Part shown: positions 37,478 through 46,132 of the stretch, piece by piece | Numbering within the stretch: the stretch's first letter is position 1 | Layout: each line of letters begins with the position of its first letter | Assembly: GCA_021805865.1 (NCBI GenBank) | Contig: JAJZDX010000021.1 | Location: forward strand, 1-64,000 | From: Pseudomonadota bacterium | GTDB lineage: Bacteria; Pseudomonadota; Gammaproteobacteria; Steroidobacterales; Steroidobacteraceae | DNA length: 64,000 bases | Reading direction: 5' to 3' | Translations under genes and position numbers: made by a program | Notes under the pieces: generated by a model | What the model was told of the DNA's origin: nothing | Databases searched by the model: none | The model's input: the letters and a program-made list of their open reading frames with translations, nothing else

Positions 37478-38293
37478 CTAGCCTTCTATGGAGCGATAGC
37501 CGTGCGAGGGGACCGAAACGGTGGTACCGCAGTCCAGGTCGAATGCCGTCAGCGCCCCGCCCCACACACAGCCGGTGTCCAGCGCCACCACGTCCCGGCG
37601 CACCAGCAGACCGAGCGCCGACCAATGGCCGCAGATCACGCGCGCGCCGCCGGTGAGGCGCTTGACATCGAACCAGGGGCGCCAGGGAGAGCTCTCCTCG
37701 GGTGGCTTGCCCTTGATCTCGAGGTTGATCCGGCCCTCACGGGTGCACACGCGCATGCGGGTGAGCACGTTGATCACGAAGCGCATGCGGTCCGTGCCCG
37801 CGAGGTCGGGACTCCAGTGATCCGGCTGGTCGCCGTACATATTGTCGAAGATCCTTTGCGGCTGTTGCGCCAGGGCGGATTGGACTTCGCCCGCCAGCGC
37901 CAGAGTCGCCTGCACCGTCCATTGCGGCACGACCCCCGCATGGACCATGAGATCACCGTCCTCGAAGTGAGCGAGCGGGCGGCTCGCGAGCCACTCGAGC
38001 AGCTTCTCCCGGTCGCTCGCCGAGAGGATCGCCTCCAGCGTGTCGGAAGGGCGCGCGCGGCGGCCCCCGATGGCGACGGCGAGCAGGTGCAGGTCGTGGT
38101 TGCCGAGCACCACGACGGCATTGTCGCCGAGAGATCGGACGAGCCTGAGCGCTTCGAGCGACTTCGGTCCCCGATTGACCAGATCGCCGACGAACCACAG
38201 CCGGTCCCGGTCGGCGGAGAATCCGATGCGATCGAGAAGGGCGCGAAGCTCATCGTAGCACCCCTGTACATCGCCGATGGCATGGCGGCTCAC
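37478..38293 (-). CDS. apaH: Symmetrical bis(5'-nucleosyl)-tetraphosphatase
   Basis: Hydrolyses Ap4A to two ADP; 271 residues, calcineurin-like fold. Metal motifs: IGDVQGCYDEL, VGDLVNRGP, LGNHDLHL and MVHAGVVPQW; C-terminal CGHWSALG. In bacteria it also removes Np4 caps from RNA. The GTG overlaps the apaG stop by 4 bases (GTGA). Confidence 0.96.
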   Translation of the reverse strand: MSRHAIGDVQGCYDELRALLDRIGFSADRDRLWFVGDLVNRGPKSLEALRLVRSLGDNAVVVLGNHDLHLLAVAIGGRRARPSDTLEAILSASDREKLLEWLASRPLAHFEDGDLMVHAGVVPQWTVQATLALAGEVQSALAQQPQRIFDNMYGDQPDHWSPDLAGTDRMRFVINVLTRMRVCTREGRINLEIKGKPPEESSPWRPWFDVKRLTGGARVICGHWSALGLLVRRDVVALDTGCVWGGALTAFDLDCGTTVSVPSHGYRSIEG

Positions 38294-38667
38294 TGCAAGA
38301 TCCCGGGCATCGCCAGGCGGAACAGCGGGATCGGCGCATCGAACCGCCGCCCCTCGCCGTCGATCATCTGGTAGCTGCCCTGCATCGTGCCCACGGGGGT
38401 CTCGAGCACCGCGCCGCTCGAGTAGCGGAAGCCCTGGCCGGGCTCGAGGCGCGGTTGCTCGCCGACGACGCCTTCGCCGCGAACTTCCTTCACCCCGCCG
38501 TTGGCATCGGTGATCTTCCAGTATCGGCTCAGAAGTGTCGCCGGCGATCCGCCTTCGTTGCGGATCGTGATGGTGTAGGAGAAAACGTAGCGCAGGTCCC
38601 GCGGATCCGATTCTTCGCGCAGGTAGCTGGTTTCGACGTCGACGCGGATCTTGTGAGCGGCTTCCAT
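38290..38667 (-). CDS. apaG: ApaG protein
   Basis: 125 residues, immunoglobulin-like beta fold. YVFSYTITIRNEG, LLSRYWKITDANG, VRGEGVVGEQP and GTMQGSYQM are family hallmarks. Linked genetically to Co2+/Mg2+ sensitivity; biochemical role unclear. Sits in the conserved ksgA-apaG-apaH order, though with a universal stress protein gene between ksgA and apaG. Confidence 0.96.
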   Translation of the reverse strand: MEAAHKIRVDVETSYLREESDPRDLRYVFSYTITIRNEGGSPATLLSRYWKITDANGGVKEVRGEGVVGEQPRLEPGQGFRYSSGAVLETPVGTMQGSYQMIDGEGRRFDAPIPLFRLAMPGILQ

Positions 38668-38677
38668 GCGCCCAATC

Positions 38678-39127
38678 TTAACCGGGTGGCCTGCTGACGC
38701 GCACGGCCAGCACGTCGCAGGGCGCGGCGTGCAGGACGGTGTCTTCGGTGAGATTCACCAATATGGACAGTCCATGGCGCTCACGGCTGCCGAGGACGAT
38801 CAAGTCCGCCTGGCACTCCCGGGCGATGCGCACGATCTCGGCCTTGACGCTGCCGGTCTCGACCCGGCAGGGCGCCTCCGGCACGCCGAGCTCCAAGGCC
38901 AGCGCCGCGAGGCGCGAGCGGGCGCGATCGAGCCGCTCGTCCTCGATGCGGACCGAGGCCATCAGCGTCTCGGCCATGGGCTCGATCGGCAGGAACTCGA
39001 GCACGTGCAGCAGCTCGATCTTCGCGCCCAATTGCGCGGCCACGGCCACTGCGCGTCTGCCAATTTGCAGGCTGTCCTCGGTGAGGTCGAGCACCAGCAG
39101 GATGCGGCGATAGGCTTCGGCTGTCAT
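38678..39127 (-). CDS. Universal stress protein, UspA family
   Basis: 149 residues, single Usp domain: ILLVLDLTEDS at the start, ADLIVLGSRERHGLS and TVLHAAPCDVLAVRV at the end. The phosphate-binding Gly pattern is only partly kept (GSRERHG then LVNL), so ATP binding is uncertain. It interrupts the otherwise canonical ksgA-apaG pair; 10 bases separate it from apaG and 92 from ksgA. Confidence 0.92.
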   Translation of the reverse strand: MTAEAYRRILLVLDLTEDSLQIGRRAVAVAAQLGAKIELLHVLEFLPIEPMAETLMASVRIEDERLDRARSRLAALALELGVPEAPCRVETGSVKAEIVRIARECQADLIVLGSRERHGLSILVNLTEDTVLHAAPCDVLAVRVSRPPG

Positions 39128-39219
39128 ATTTGCGTCACGCCTTTGCCCCCGATCGGGCGACCGTCCGACTCAGGGGCGCTCCAAATCGACGGCGCCACCG
39201 GGGAAGACAGGCGCCTAGC

Positions 39220-40011
39220 CTAACTCAAGCTGGATCCGGAAGCAGCACCGGCTCGTTCCGCGATCGCGTTGAAGGCCTCAGGTGGCAGCGTCTCGGGACG
39301 CGCTGCGGGATCGACCCCGCAGCGCTCGATCTGATCGGCGGTGACGAGGCCCCTCAGCGCATTGCGCAGCGTCTTGCGGCGGTGGGCGAACGCGGCCGCC
39401 ACCACGGCGGCAAAGGCGGGGCTCACAGGGAAGGACGGCCTGGGCCGCACGGTCAGCCGGGCGACCGCGGACCACACTCTGGGCGGCGGCTGGAAGGCGC
39501 CGGGCCCGACGTCGAACAGCCGCTCCACCCTCACCCAGGGGGCGAGCATGACGGTGAGCCGGCCATATGCGCCGTTGCCGGGGGCCGCCGCCATGCGCTC
39601 GATCACCTCCCGCTGCAGCATCACGTGCAGGTCCGAGATCGACTGCAGACTCTGCAGCAGGTGAAACAGCAGCGGTGTCGAGATGTTGTAGGGCAGATTG
39701 CCGAGCACGCGCAGCCGCCCCCGCTCGCGGGCGAGCGCCGTGAAGTCGAAACGCAGCGCGTCCGTCTCGTGAAGCGTGAAGCGCCGCTCCGCGGCGAACG
39801 CCTCGCGCAGCTGCGCCGCCAGGTCGCGGTCGATCTCGATCGCATCGAGGGAGCGGCAGGGGGATTGCAACAACGCTCGCGTGAGCGCGCCACGCCCCGG
39901 ACCGATTTCCACCAGGCAGTCCCCGGGGCCAGGCGAGAGCGCTGCCACGATGCGCTCGATGACCCCCGGATCGTGCAGGAAATGCTGGCCGAATCGCTTG
40001 CGCGCGCGCAT
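39220..40011 (-). CDS. rsmA: 16S rRNA dimethyladenosine transferase
   Basis: KsgA, 263 residues; dimethylates A1518 and A1519 in 16S rRNA. The N-terminal KRFGQHFLHD, SAM loop VEIGPGRGALT and catalytic NLPYNIS are present, with the C-terminal helical domain ending in AHRRKTLRNAL. ATG 40011 matches the family start; an in-frame GTG (40035) is the only other candidate and the frame further upstream enters pdxA. Confidence 0.96.
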   Translation of the reverse strand: MRARKRFGQHFLHDPGVIERIVAALSPGPGDCLVEIGPGRGALTRALLQSPCRSLDAIEIDRDLAAQLREAFAAERRFTLHETDALRFDFTALARERGRLRVLGNLPYNISTPLLFHLLQSLQSISDLHVMLQREVIERMAAAPGNGAYGRLTVMLAPWVRVERLFDVGPGAFQPPPRVWSAVARLTVRPRPSFPVSPAFAAVVAAAFAHRRKTLRNALRGLVTADQIERCGVDPAARPETLPPEAFNAIAERAGAASGSSLS

Positions 40012-40091
40012 TCCGCCGCGCGGTCCCTGCTTCACCGGGTGCCCAGGGCGGACCTCCCTCTGTCCGCTCGCCGCTTTGCGACTCGACCCGG

Positions 40092-41075
40092 TCAAGCGCT
40101 TGCGGCTTTGGGAAGAGCCAGCTTCACGGCCAGCTCGATGGCGGCGATGAGGCTGCCCGGATCGGCGCACCCGGTTCCAGCCAGATCGAGTGCGGTGCCG
40201 TGATCGACCGAAGTGCGCACGATCGGCAGGCCGAGCGTGACGTTCACCGCGGTGTCGAACCCCGCGTGCTTGATCACCGGCAGGCCCTGGTCGTGGTACA
40301 TCGTCAGTATCGCGTCGTAACCGGAAAGAACGTGAGGCACGAACACGGTGTCGGCGGGAAGGGGGCCGTGCACGGCCAGGCCCTGCCGCCTCATGCGGTC
40401 GATGGCCGGGGTGATGACGCGGATTTCCTCATCGCCCAGGTGCCCTCCCTCGCCGGCGTGTGGGTTCAGGCCGCAGACGGCGATGCGCGGGCGCTCGATG
40501 CCCCACCGTGTCCTCAGGTCCCGATCGAGCACGGCCAGGGTGTTGCAGAGCGATGAGAGCGTGATGGCGGCGCTCACCTCGCGAAGCGGCAGGTGCGTGG
40601 TGGCGAGCGCCACTCGCAGCGAGCCCGTGGCGAGCATCATGACCGGCGAGCCGCCGGCGCGCTCGGCGAAGTATTCGGTATGGCCGGTAAAGGGCTGGCC
40701 GGCATCGTTGATGATGCCTTTGTGCACCGGAGCGGTCACGATCGCGGAAAACTCGCCGCCGAGGGCCCCATCGCATGCGCGCTCGAGCAGATCGATCACG
40801 TAGCGGGCGTTGCGCGTGTCGGGCCGGCCGGCGGCGGCGGGGGCGCGGAGCGGGTGATGCTCGACGATGAGAGTGCCGGGCTCACGAGCCTGTGCCGGGC
40901 CCCCGTACGGGCGAAAGTTCACCTGAAGGCCGAGCTGCCGGGCGCGCTCGCCAAGCAGCTCCCGGTCGCCGAGGCAGACCAGCTCGCAGTCAAAGCGCCG
41001 CGAAGCCATGCGCAGGCACAGCTCCGGGCCCACCCCCGCGGGCTCGCCCGAAGTCAGCGCGATGCGCGGGAGCAT
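40092..41075 (-). CDS. pdxA: 4-hydroxythreonine-4-phosphate dehydrogenase
   Basis: Pyridoxal phosphate biosynthesis, 327 residues. TSGEPAGVGPEL at the N-terminus, TAPVHKGIINDAG, GHTEYFAE (metal His) and TMYHDQGLPVIKH (metal His/Asp) are all conserved. Lies between surA and ksgA in the usual order; 15 bases after the surA stop. Confidence 0.97.
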   Translation of the reverse strand: MLPRIALTSGEPAGVGPELCLRMASRRFDCELVCLGDRELLGERARQLGLQVNFRPYGGPAQAREPGTLIVEHHPLRAPAAAGRPDTRNARYVIDLLERACDGALGGEFSAIVTAPVHKGIINDAGQPFTGHTEYFAERAGGSPVMMLATGSLRVALATTHLPLREVSAAITLSSLCNTLAVLDRDLRTRWGIERPRIAVCGLNPHAGEGGHLGDEEIRVITPAIDRMRRQGLAVHGPLPADTVFVPHVLSGYDAILTMYHDQGLPVIKHAGFDTAVNVTLGLPIVRTSVDHGTALDLAGTGCADPGSLIAAIELAVKLALPKAASA

Positions 41076-41090
41076 CAGAGCCGGCTCGGC

Positions 41091-42467
41091 TCAGCCGTTC
41101 AGGACCTTGATGTACGCCTCATCGCGCAGCCGCTGCAGCCACAGCTCGGTGTCCTCTTCGGCTTTGCTCGCGCGGATCGCCTCCATGGCCTGCAGGCGCT
41201 TCATCTCCTTGGTTTCGTCGTACTTGCGGCGCCCGAGCAGCTGCACAATGTGCCATCCGTAGCGCGTCTGGAACGGCTGGCTGATCTGGCCGACCTTGAG
41301 TTTGGCGATCGCGGCGGCGAACCGCTTCGTGTAGACACTGGGACTCTGCCAGCCGAGGTTACCGCCGTCGGAGGCCGAGCCCGGGTCCTGGGAGACCGAC
41401 GCCGCCTCCACCGAGAACTTGACCTTGCCGGCAAGGATGTTTCGGCGGATCTTCTCCAGCCGCTCCCGCACCGTCGCGTTGTCCTGCAGCGCGTTGGGAA
41501 TGAGGAGAATGTGGCGCACGTGGACCTGCTCGACGATGTCCCTCTTCTCATTGCGCCGGACATTGTCCAGCTTGAAGATGTGAAAGCCCGAGGGCGTGCG
41601 TACCACGCCGCTCACTTGCCCCCGCTTGAGGCGGGGGATGATGTTGGTCATGAACGTCGGCAGCTCGGCTCCCTTGCGCCAGCCGAGATTGCCGCCCTTC
41701 AAGGCGTCGGAGGCGTTTGAATAAGCGACCGCCAGGCTGGCGAAGTTCTTGCCTGCCTGGGCGAGCCGGTCGACCTTGCTCGCGAGGTGCCGTGCGGCGG
41801 TGATCTGGGTCGGTGTCGCGTCGGAAGACAGTGCAATGAGGATTTGCGATACGTCGTATTCTTCGCCGGCCGAAGGCTGCTTGGCCTCCCTGGCGAGGAA
41901 CTGGTCGATTTCGCGCGGGGTGACCACTATGCGCTGCAGCACGTCCCGCTGCCTCAGCAGGCCGATCATGAGCTGATCGCGCATCTGGTCGCGGTAGGAG
42001 GCGTAGTTGATGCCCTCCTGCGCCAGCGCTGTCGGCAGGTTGGCGAAGGCGATCTGATTGCGCTTCGCCACGTCTTGCAAAGCCGAATTCAGCTCATCGT
42101 CCGATATCGTGATGCCTTCCTGCTCGGCCTGCTGCAGCTGCACCTGCTCCAGGATCAGGCTGTTGAGCACCTGTTTGCGCAGCACGCTCTCGGGCGGCGG
42201 GGTCAGTCCCTCGGCCTGCAGCTGGGCCTTGACTTCCTTCACCCGGTTGTCGAGCTGGCTCTCAAGCACCACGCCGCTGTTGACGACGGCAGCGATCCGG
42301 TCGAGCAGCTCGCCCTGAGTGGAGATCTGGCGGGTCTGTGCCCGCGCCTGGCCTGGGATGAGCAGCACGGCGAGCAGGGCCAGCGCCCCGAGGGCGCACA
42401 TCGTCCCGAGCGAGCGGGCGCCGGGCCCCGGTCGGAGGGGGAAGGGAAAAAGCCGCCGCATGCGCAT
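41091..42467 (-). CDS. surA: Periplasmic chaperone/peptidyl-prolyl isomerase SurA
   Basis: 458-residue precursor; escorts outer-membrane proteins such as LptD and the porin to the Bam complex. Signal peptide about residues 1-40 (ALGALALLAVLLIPGQARA), N-terminal chaperone domain (LLDRIAAVVNSGVVLESQL), then two parvulin domains, each with GGNLGW and a GFHIFKL or GWHIVQL end. ATG 42467 or 42461; AGG is close to the first. It starts 16 bases after lptD. Confidence 0.95.
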   Translation of the reverse strand: MRMRRLFPFPLRPGPGARSLGTMCALGALALLAVLLIPGQARAQTRQISTQGELLDRIAAVVNSGVVLESQLDNRVKEVKAQLQAEGLTPPPESVLRKQVLNSLILEQVQLQQAEQEGITISDDELNSALQDVAKRNQIAFANLPTALAQEGINYASYRDQMRDQLMIGLLRQRDVLQRIVVTPREIDQFLAREAKQPSAGEEYDVSQILIALSSDATPTQITAARHLASKVDRLAQAGKNFASLAVAYSNASDALKGGNLGWRKGAELPTFMTNIIPRLKRGQVSGVVRTPSGFHIFKLDNVRRNEKRDIVEQVHVRHILLIPNALQDNATVRERLEKIRRNILAGKVKFSVEAASVSQDPGSASDGGNLGWQSPSVYTKRFAAAIAKLKVGQISQPFQTRYGWHIVQLLGRRKYDETKEMKRLQAMEAIRASKAEEDTELWLQRLRDEAYIKVLNG

Positions 42468-42483
42468 GAATCCTCGATCGTAT

Positions 42484-45045
42484 TTAGGGAGTCGTTGCCG
42501 GGAAGCTCGGGTTCTCCCGAGTGTAGCCGCCCGCCGCGGATCCGGCTGGTGTAAATCCTGGAATCGTCTCGGACAGGAACTTATCCGGCGCTGATCCGAC
42601 ACTGGCGAGGCCTGTGAGTTCCACCTGCAGGTAGACGCCGGTGTCCTGGGCGCCGGTGGTCTGTCCGGCCTGGGTCGGCCGGAATGCCACGTACCGGCGC
42701 GCGCCGAGACGCACGCTCCAGCAGCAGGAACGGTACTCGAAGCCGACGAATCTCTCCAGTGCCTCATGGTCTTGCAGAGAGTAGACCCCGCGGGCGAAGA
42801 CGAGCCAGGAGCGCCCGATGGGCCAGGCCGCTGAGATGGCCGCCTGCCGGATCCCGCAATTGCTGGCGAGGGGGCTGATCGTCGAGGCGCAGCAGCCGCT
42901 TGCGAAACTCGACACGGTGGCGCAGGAGAAGGTTCCCGGGGCGGCCTGCTCGATGCCTGCGCGCTCGTAGCGATAGCTCAGATCGATCACGCGCTCGCCA
43001 GAGGGCCGGTACTGGATGCCGATGTCGGCGCGCTGGGTCAGGGAGTTCTGCGGATCCCACTGCAGGTCGGCATGAGCGCTGAAGTGATGCAAGCCGGTGA
43101 GTGCGAGCTGGGCCACGATGTCCGAGCGGCGGTCCGTGGGCATGATCTCCCCGGGCAGCGTCACGCGCGGGGTGGTGAAATAGAACTCCTCGCCGATGGT
43201 CGCCGCCAGATATTGACGGCCGTCGCGGGCGTTGAGCAGGCGGGTCGTGAGCGCGGCGCTCACCTGGTTGGCGTCCCCCACGCGGTCGGCGCCCACGTAG
43301 CGGTTGGTGCGAAAGAGTTCGACGGGCTCGAGGTCCGGCAGGCCGGTATCGAAGATCGGCAGCTGGCTTTGGTTGCGGTACGGCACGTAAAGGTACATCA
43401 GGCGAGGCTCGAGCAGGATCAGGCGCCGCCCGTGCGCCCCGGCCGTGCGCTCCAGCTTCAGTCCGGTATCCACGCTGGCGATGGGCAGCGTGCGCGACGG
43501 GGCGCTCGGCTCGCCCGGGGTGGTGTGCGAGAGCTCGTACTGGGTGGCGCGCCACGCGATGGACGGGCGGATGTAGTAGCCAGGCCCGCCGAGATTGAGC
43601 GAGACGACGGGCTTGAAGTCAAGCCGCCACCCCTCGGCACCGGTCGCGTGATTGGAGCGGCGGAAATCGACCACTTCGGACTGGAACCCGTAACGCACCA
43701 GGTCCCCGGGGCCCCAGCCGTAATCGGCATCGACGTTCAGGTCCGGGGCGCGAGAGTATGGCCGATCGTTGAACGGCAGGGTGTTGTCGATCGTCTGGAA
43801 CTGTTGGGCCATTCCCCGGATATTCCAGTGCACGCTGCGATAAGAGAGGATGGCCCGCCGGTCGAGGAAGGCGGTGCTGGCCCCTTGCGGTCCGCTGCTG
43901 AAATCCTCGAAATACCGGCTGTCGCTGACATTTTCCCCGTCGAGCGTCAGGCGCAGCCCCGCCGGCAGCCTGGTGACGCTGCGCAGCCTCACGCGGCTGC
44001 GGCTGCCGTGGTAGGCCGTATCGTTCGGCAGATAGTCCCAATCGAGCTCGCTGTACCCGCGCCGGCTGAGGAACCGGAACTCCCCGCCTGCGTCGATGCC
44101 GCGCTTCTGGTACTCGGTGGGCTCGAGGGTGAAGTCGGCATTTGGCGCGATGTTCCAGTAGTACGGAGTGGAGATCTGGAAGCCGCCGCGCGAAGTGTTG
44201 CCGAAGGTCGGGAAAAGGAAGCCGCTCTTGCGCACGTTGCCCAGGGGGAAGGATACCCAGGGCAGGTAGAGAATCGGGACACCATGCAGATCGATGCGGG
44301 CATTCTCGCCGGTTCCGACCCGGCTGCGCGTGTCGAGGGTGATCTTGCCGGCGCGCAGCACCCACGCGGGCGGGCTCTGCCGGCAGGTGGTGAAGGCCAC
44401 CCCCTGGAGGCGAAGCAGGCCCTGGGGCGTCAGCCGCATCAGCCGCGCGGTACCACGGGCCGAGGGTCGCAGCAGCGAGAAGTGCGCGTTTTCGAACCGC
44501 GCGCCCTCGAGCGGCGAGTAGCTGCCGCCTTTGCCGGTGACGTGCACCATCGGATCGGTGTACTCGATGCCGCCGCGGGTCTGGATGGAGCCGTTGCGGC
44601 TGTTGTACAAGACCTTTTTCGCCTGGATCTTGCGTTGACCCTGGCGCAGCACGACATGGCCTTCGAGCACCGCCTGTCCGTTGCGCGTGAGGGTGGCCCG
44701 GTCGCTGGTGATATGGACCACCCCACCGGCGGCGAGCTTGCCGGCCGCCCGCGGCGCCCGTGCCGCCGCGGGCGGCGGGATGGCCGGGCCCGGGCTCGGA
44801 CAGGCGCACGCCCCGGATGCCAGCGCCCAATGCGGAACGATGCCGCCGAACGACAGCAGGGTGAGCTGCGATAGCAGCGAACGACCGAGCCGCAGGCGAG
44901 GGCTGGGGGCCCTGCCTCCAGGGACGGTCAGTGCGACGCGCCCGGGCAAGTCCGCGCCGGGCTTGCGCGAAGCGTGGGCAACGCAGCGCAATTCCCGGAT
45001 CCGGCGCTTTATACGAAGGCTCCAACTCAGCATGAGGGACGGCAT
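42484..45045 (-). CDS. lptD: LPS-assembly protein LptD
   Basis: Outer-membrane barrel that inserts LPS with LptE; about 850 residues. The periplasmic jellyroll (HITSDRATLTRNGQAVLEGHV to about residue 200) is followed by the barrel. Conserved cysteines are seen in FTTCRQSPPAW and the YRSCCWSVRLGARR pair, as in E. coli, plus two after the signal peptide (CACPSPGP). An additional segment around residues 718-750 carries four more Cys. The start is uncertain: ATG 45045 or 45033 lie across or near the promoter box, and TTG 44949 would give a more normal signal peptide. Confidence 0.93.
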   Translation of the reverse strand: MPSLMLSWSLRIKRRIRELRCVAHASRKPGADLPGRVALTVPGGRAPSPRLRLGRSLLSQLTLLSFGGIVPHWALASGACACPSPGPAIPPPAAARAPRAAGKLAAGGVVHITSDRATLTRNGQAVLEGHVVLRQGQRKIQAKKVLYNSRNGSIQTRGGIEYTDPMVHVTGKGGSYSPLEGARFENAHFSLLRPSARGTARLMRLTPQGLLRLQGVAFTTCRQSPPAWVLRAGKITLDTRSRVGTGENARIDLHGVPILYLPWVSFPLGNVRKSGFLFPTFGNTSRGGFQISTPYYWNIAPNADFTLEPTEYQKRGIDAGGEFRFLSRRGYSELDWDYLPNDTAYHGSRSRVRLRSVTRLPAGLRLTLDGENVSDSRYFEDFSSGPQGASTAFLDRRAILSYRSVHWNIRGMAQQFQTIDNTLPFNDRPYSRAPDLNVDADYGWGPGDLVRYGFQSEVVDFRRSNHATGAEGWRLDFKPVVSLNLGGPGYYIRPSIAWRATQYELSHTTPGEPSAPSRTLPIASVDTGLKLERTAGAHGRRLILLEPRLMYLYVPYRNQSQLPIFDTGLPDLEPVELFRTNRYVGADRVGDANQVSAALTTRLLNARDGRQYLAATIGEEFYFTTPRVTLPGEIMPTDRRSDIVAQLALTGLHHFSAHADLQWDPQNSLTQRADIGIQYRPSGERVIDLSYRYERAGIEQAAPGTFSCATVSSFASGCCASTISPLASNCGIRQAAISAAWPIGRSWLVFARGVYSLQDHEALERFVGFEYRSCCWSVRLGARRYVAFRPTQAGQTTGAQDTGVYLQVELTGLASVGSAPDKFLSETIPGFTPAGSAAGGYTRENPSFPATTP

Positions 45046-45051
45046 TATAAT
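45044..45051. promoter_or_regulatory. Overlapping divergent -10 boxes of lptD and amgK
   Basis: ATTATAAT contains a perfect TATAAT on the plus strand (45046-45051, towards amgK) and on the minus strand (45049-45044, towards lptD), in the near-palindrome GGCATTATAATGGCC. Neither has a good -35. Only one polymerase could occupy it at a time. Confidence 0.45.
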
Positions 45052-45088
45052 GGCCGGATTGGAATCCCGTAGGCCGAAAACACCGCAA

Positions 45089-46132
45089 ATGATCGACTCG
45101 GATGCGCGGCTCGCGCTGCTTGAAGGTTGGCTGTCGCGCGAGCTCGGCCTGAAAGTCCGGGGGATCGAGCCGGCCTCGAGTGATGCGAGCTTCCGGCGTT
45201 ACTTCAGGGTGATGTGCGACGAGCGCACCTACATCGTCATGGATGCGCCGCCTGGGAAGGAGGACGTACGGCCCTACCTGCACGTGACCGGGTTGCTCGA
45301 GCCACTGGGAATCCATGTGCCGCACGTGCACGAGGCGGACGTCGATCGCGGACTGCTGTTGCTCGAGGATCTGGGCGGCACACACTACCTGGCGCGGCTC
45401 GCCGGCGGAGGCGACGCGCAGCGTCTGTATGAAGACGCACTGGAGGCGCTCGCGCGGATCCAGCTGCGGGGGACGGAGGCGGCGAAGGAGCTGACTGCCT
45501 ACGACCGCGGACCGCTGCTGCGCGAGATGGCTCTGATGCCGGAGTGGTTCCTCGCCCGCCACCTGGCGATCGAGCTGCCCGCGCATGAGCGGCGGATGCT
45601 GGAGGCGGCGTTCGAGTTCCTGATCGCCGAGGCGCTCTCGCAGCCGCAGGTGCTCGTGCACCGCGATTACCACTCGCGCAACCTCATGGTGGTCGCCGAG
45701 CGCAACCCCGGCGTGCTCGATTTCCAGGACGCCGTGCGCGGTCCCGTCGGCTACGACCTCGCCTCGCTGCTGAAGGACTGTTATATCTCATGGCCGCGCG
45801 AGCGGGTGACCGGCTGGGTGAGCCGCTACCGCGACCGGCTCAGGTCCGAGGCAGGACCCGCCGGCGCCGATGCGGCGCAGTTCCTGCGTTGGTTCGACCT
45901 GATCGGGGTGCAGCGCCACCTGAAGGTGCTCGGCATATTCGCGCGCCTGTGGTACCGGGACGGCAAGAGCGGGTATCTGCGCGACCTGCCGCTGACCCTG
46001 CAGTATGTGCGCGATACCTGCCGGCGCTACGCGGAGCTCGAGGAGCTGTCGGAGCTGCTCGAGCGGCGCGTGGTCGCCGAGCTGCCGCGCGCCAATGAGC
46101 GCGCCGCCGCGCAGGCGATGCAGCGGTCGTGA
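45089..46132 (+). CDS. amgK: Anomeric N-acetylmuramate/N-acetylglucosamine kinase AmgK
   Basis: Aminoglycoside-phosphotransferase-fold kinase, 347 residues, phosphorylating MurNAc (and GlcNAc) at C1 in the peptidoglycan recycling route that bypasses early Mur steps. Motifs: SSDASFRRYFRV, the kinase loop LVHRDYHSRNLMV (Asp catalytic, Asn metal) and GVLDFQDAVRGP. It overlaps murU by 4 bases and is divergent from lptD, the same neighbourhood as in Pseudomonas. ATG 45089 chosen over 45050, which lies in the -10 box. Confidence 0.93.
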   Translation: MIDSDARLALLEGWLSRELGLKVRGIEPASSDASFRRYFRVMCDERTYIVMDAPPGKEDVRPYLHVTGLLEPLGIHVPHVHEADVDRGLLLLEDLGGTHYLARLAGGGDAQRLYEDALEALARIQLRGTEAAKELTAYDRGPLLREMALMPEWFLARHLAIELPAHERRMLEAAFEFLIAEALSQPQVLVHRDYHSRNLMVVAERNPGVLDFQDAVRGPVGYDLASLLKDCYISWPRERVTGWVSRYRDRLRSEAGPAGADAAQFLRWFDLIGVQRHLKVLGIFARLWYRDGKSGYLRDLPLTLQYVRDTCRRYAELEELSELLERRVVAELPRANERAAAQAMQRS

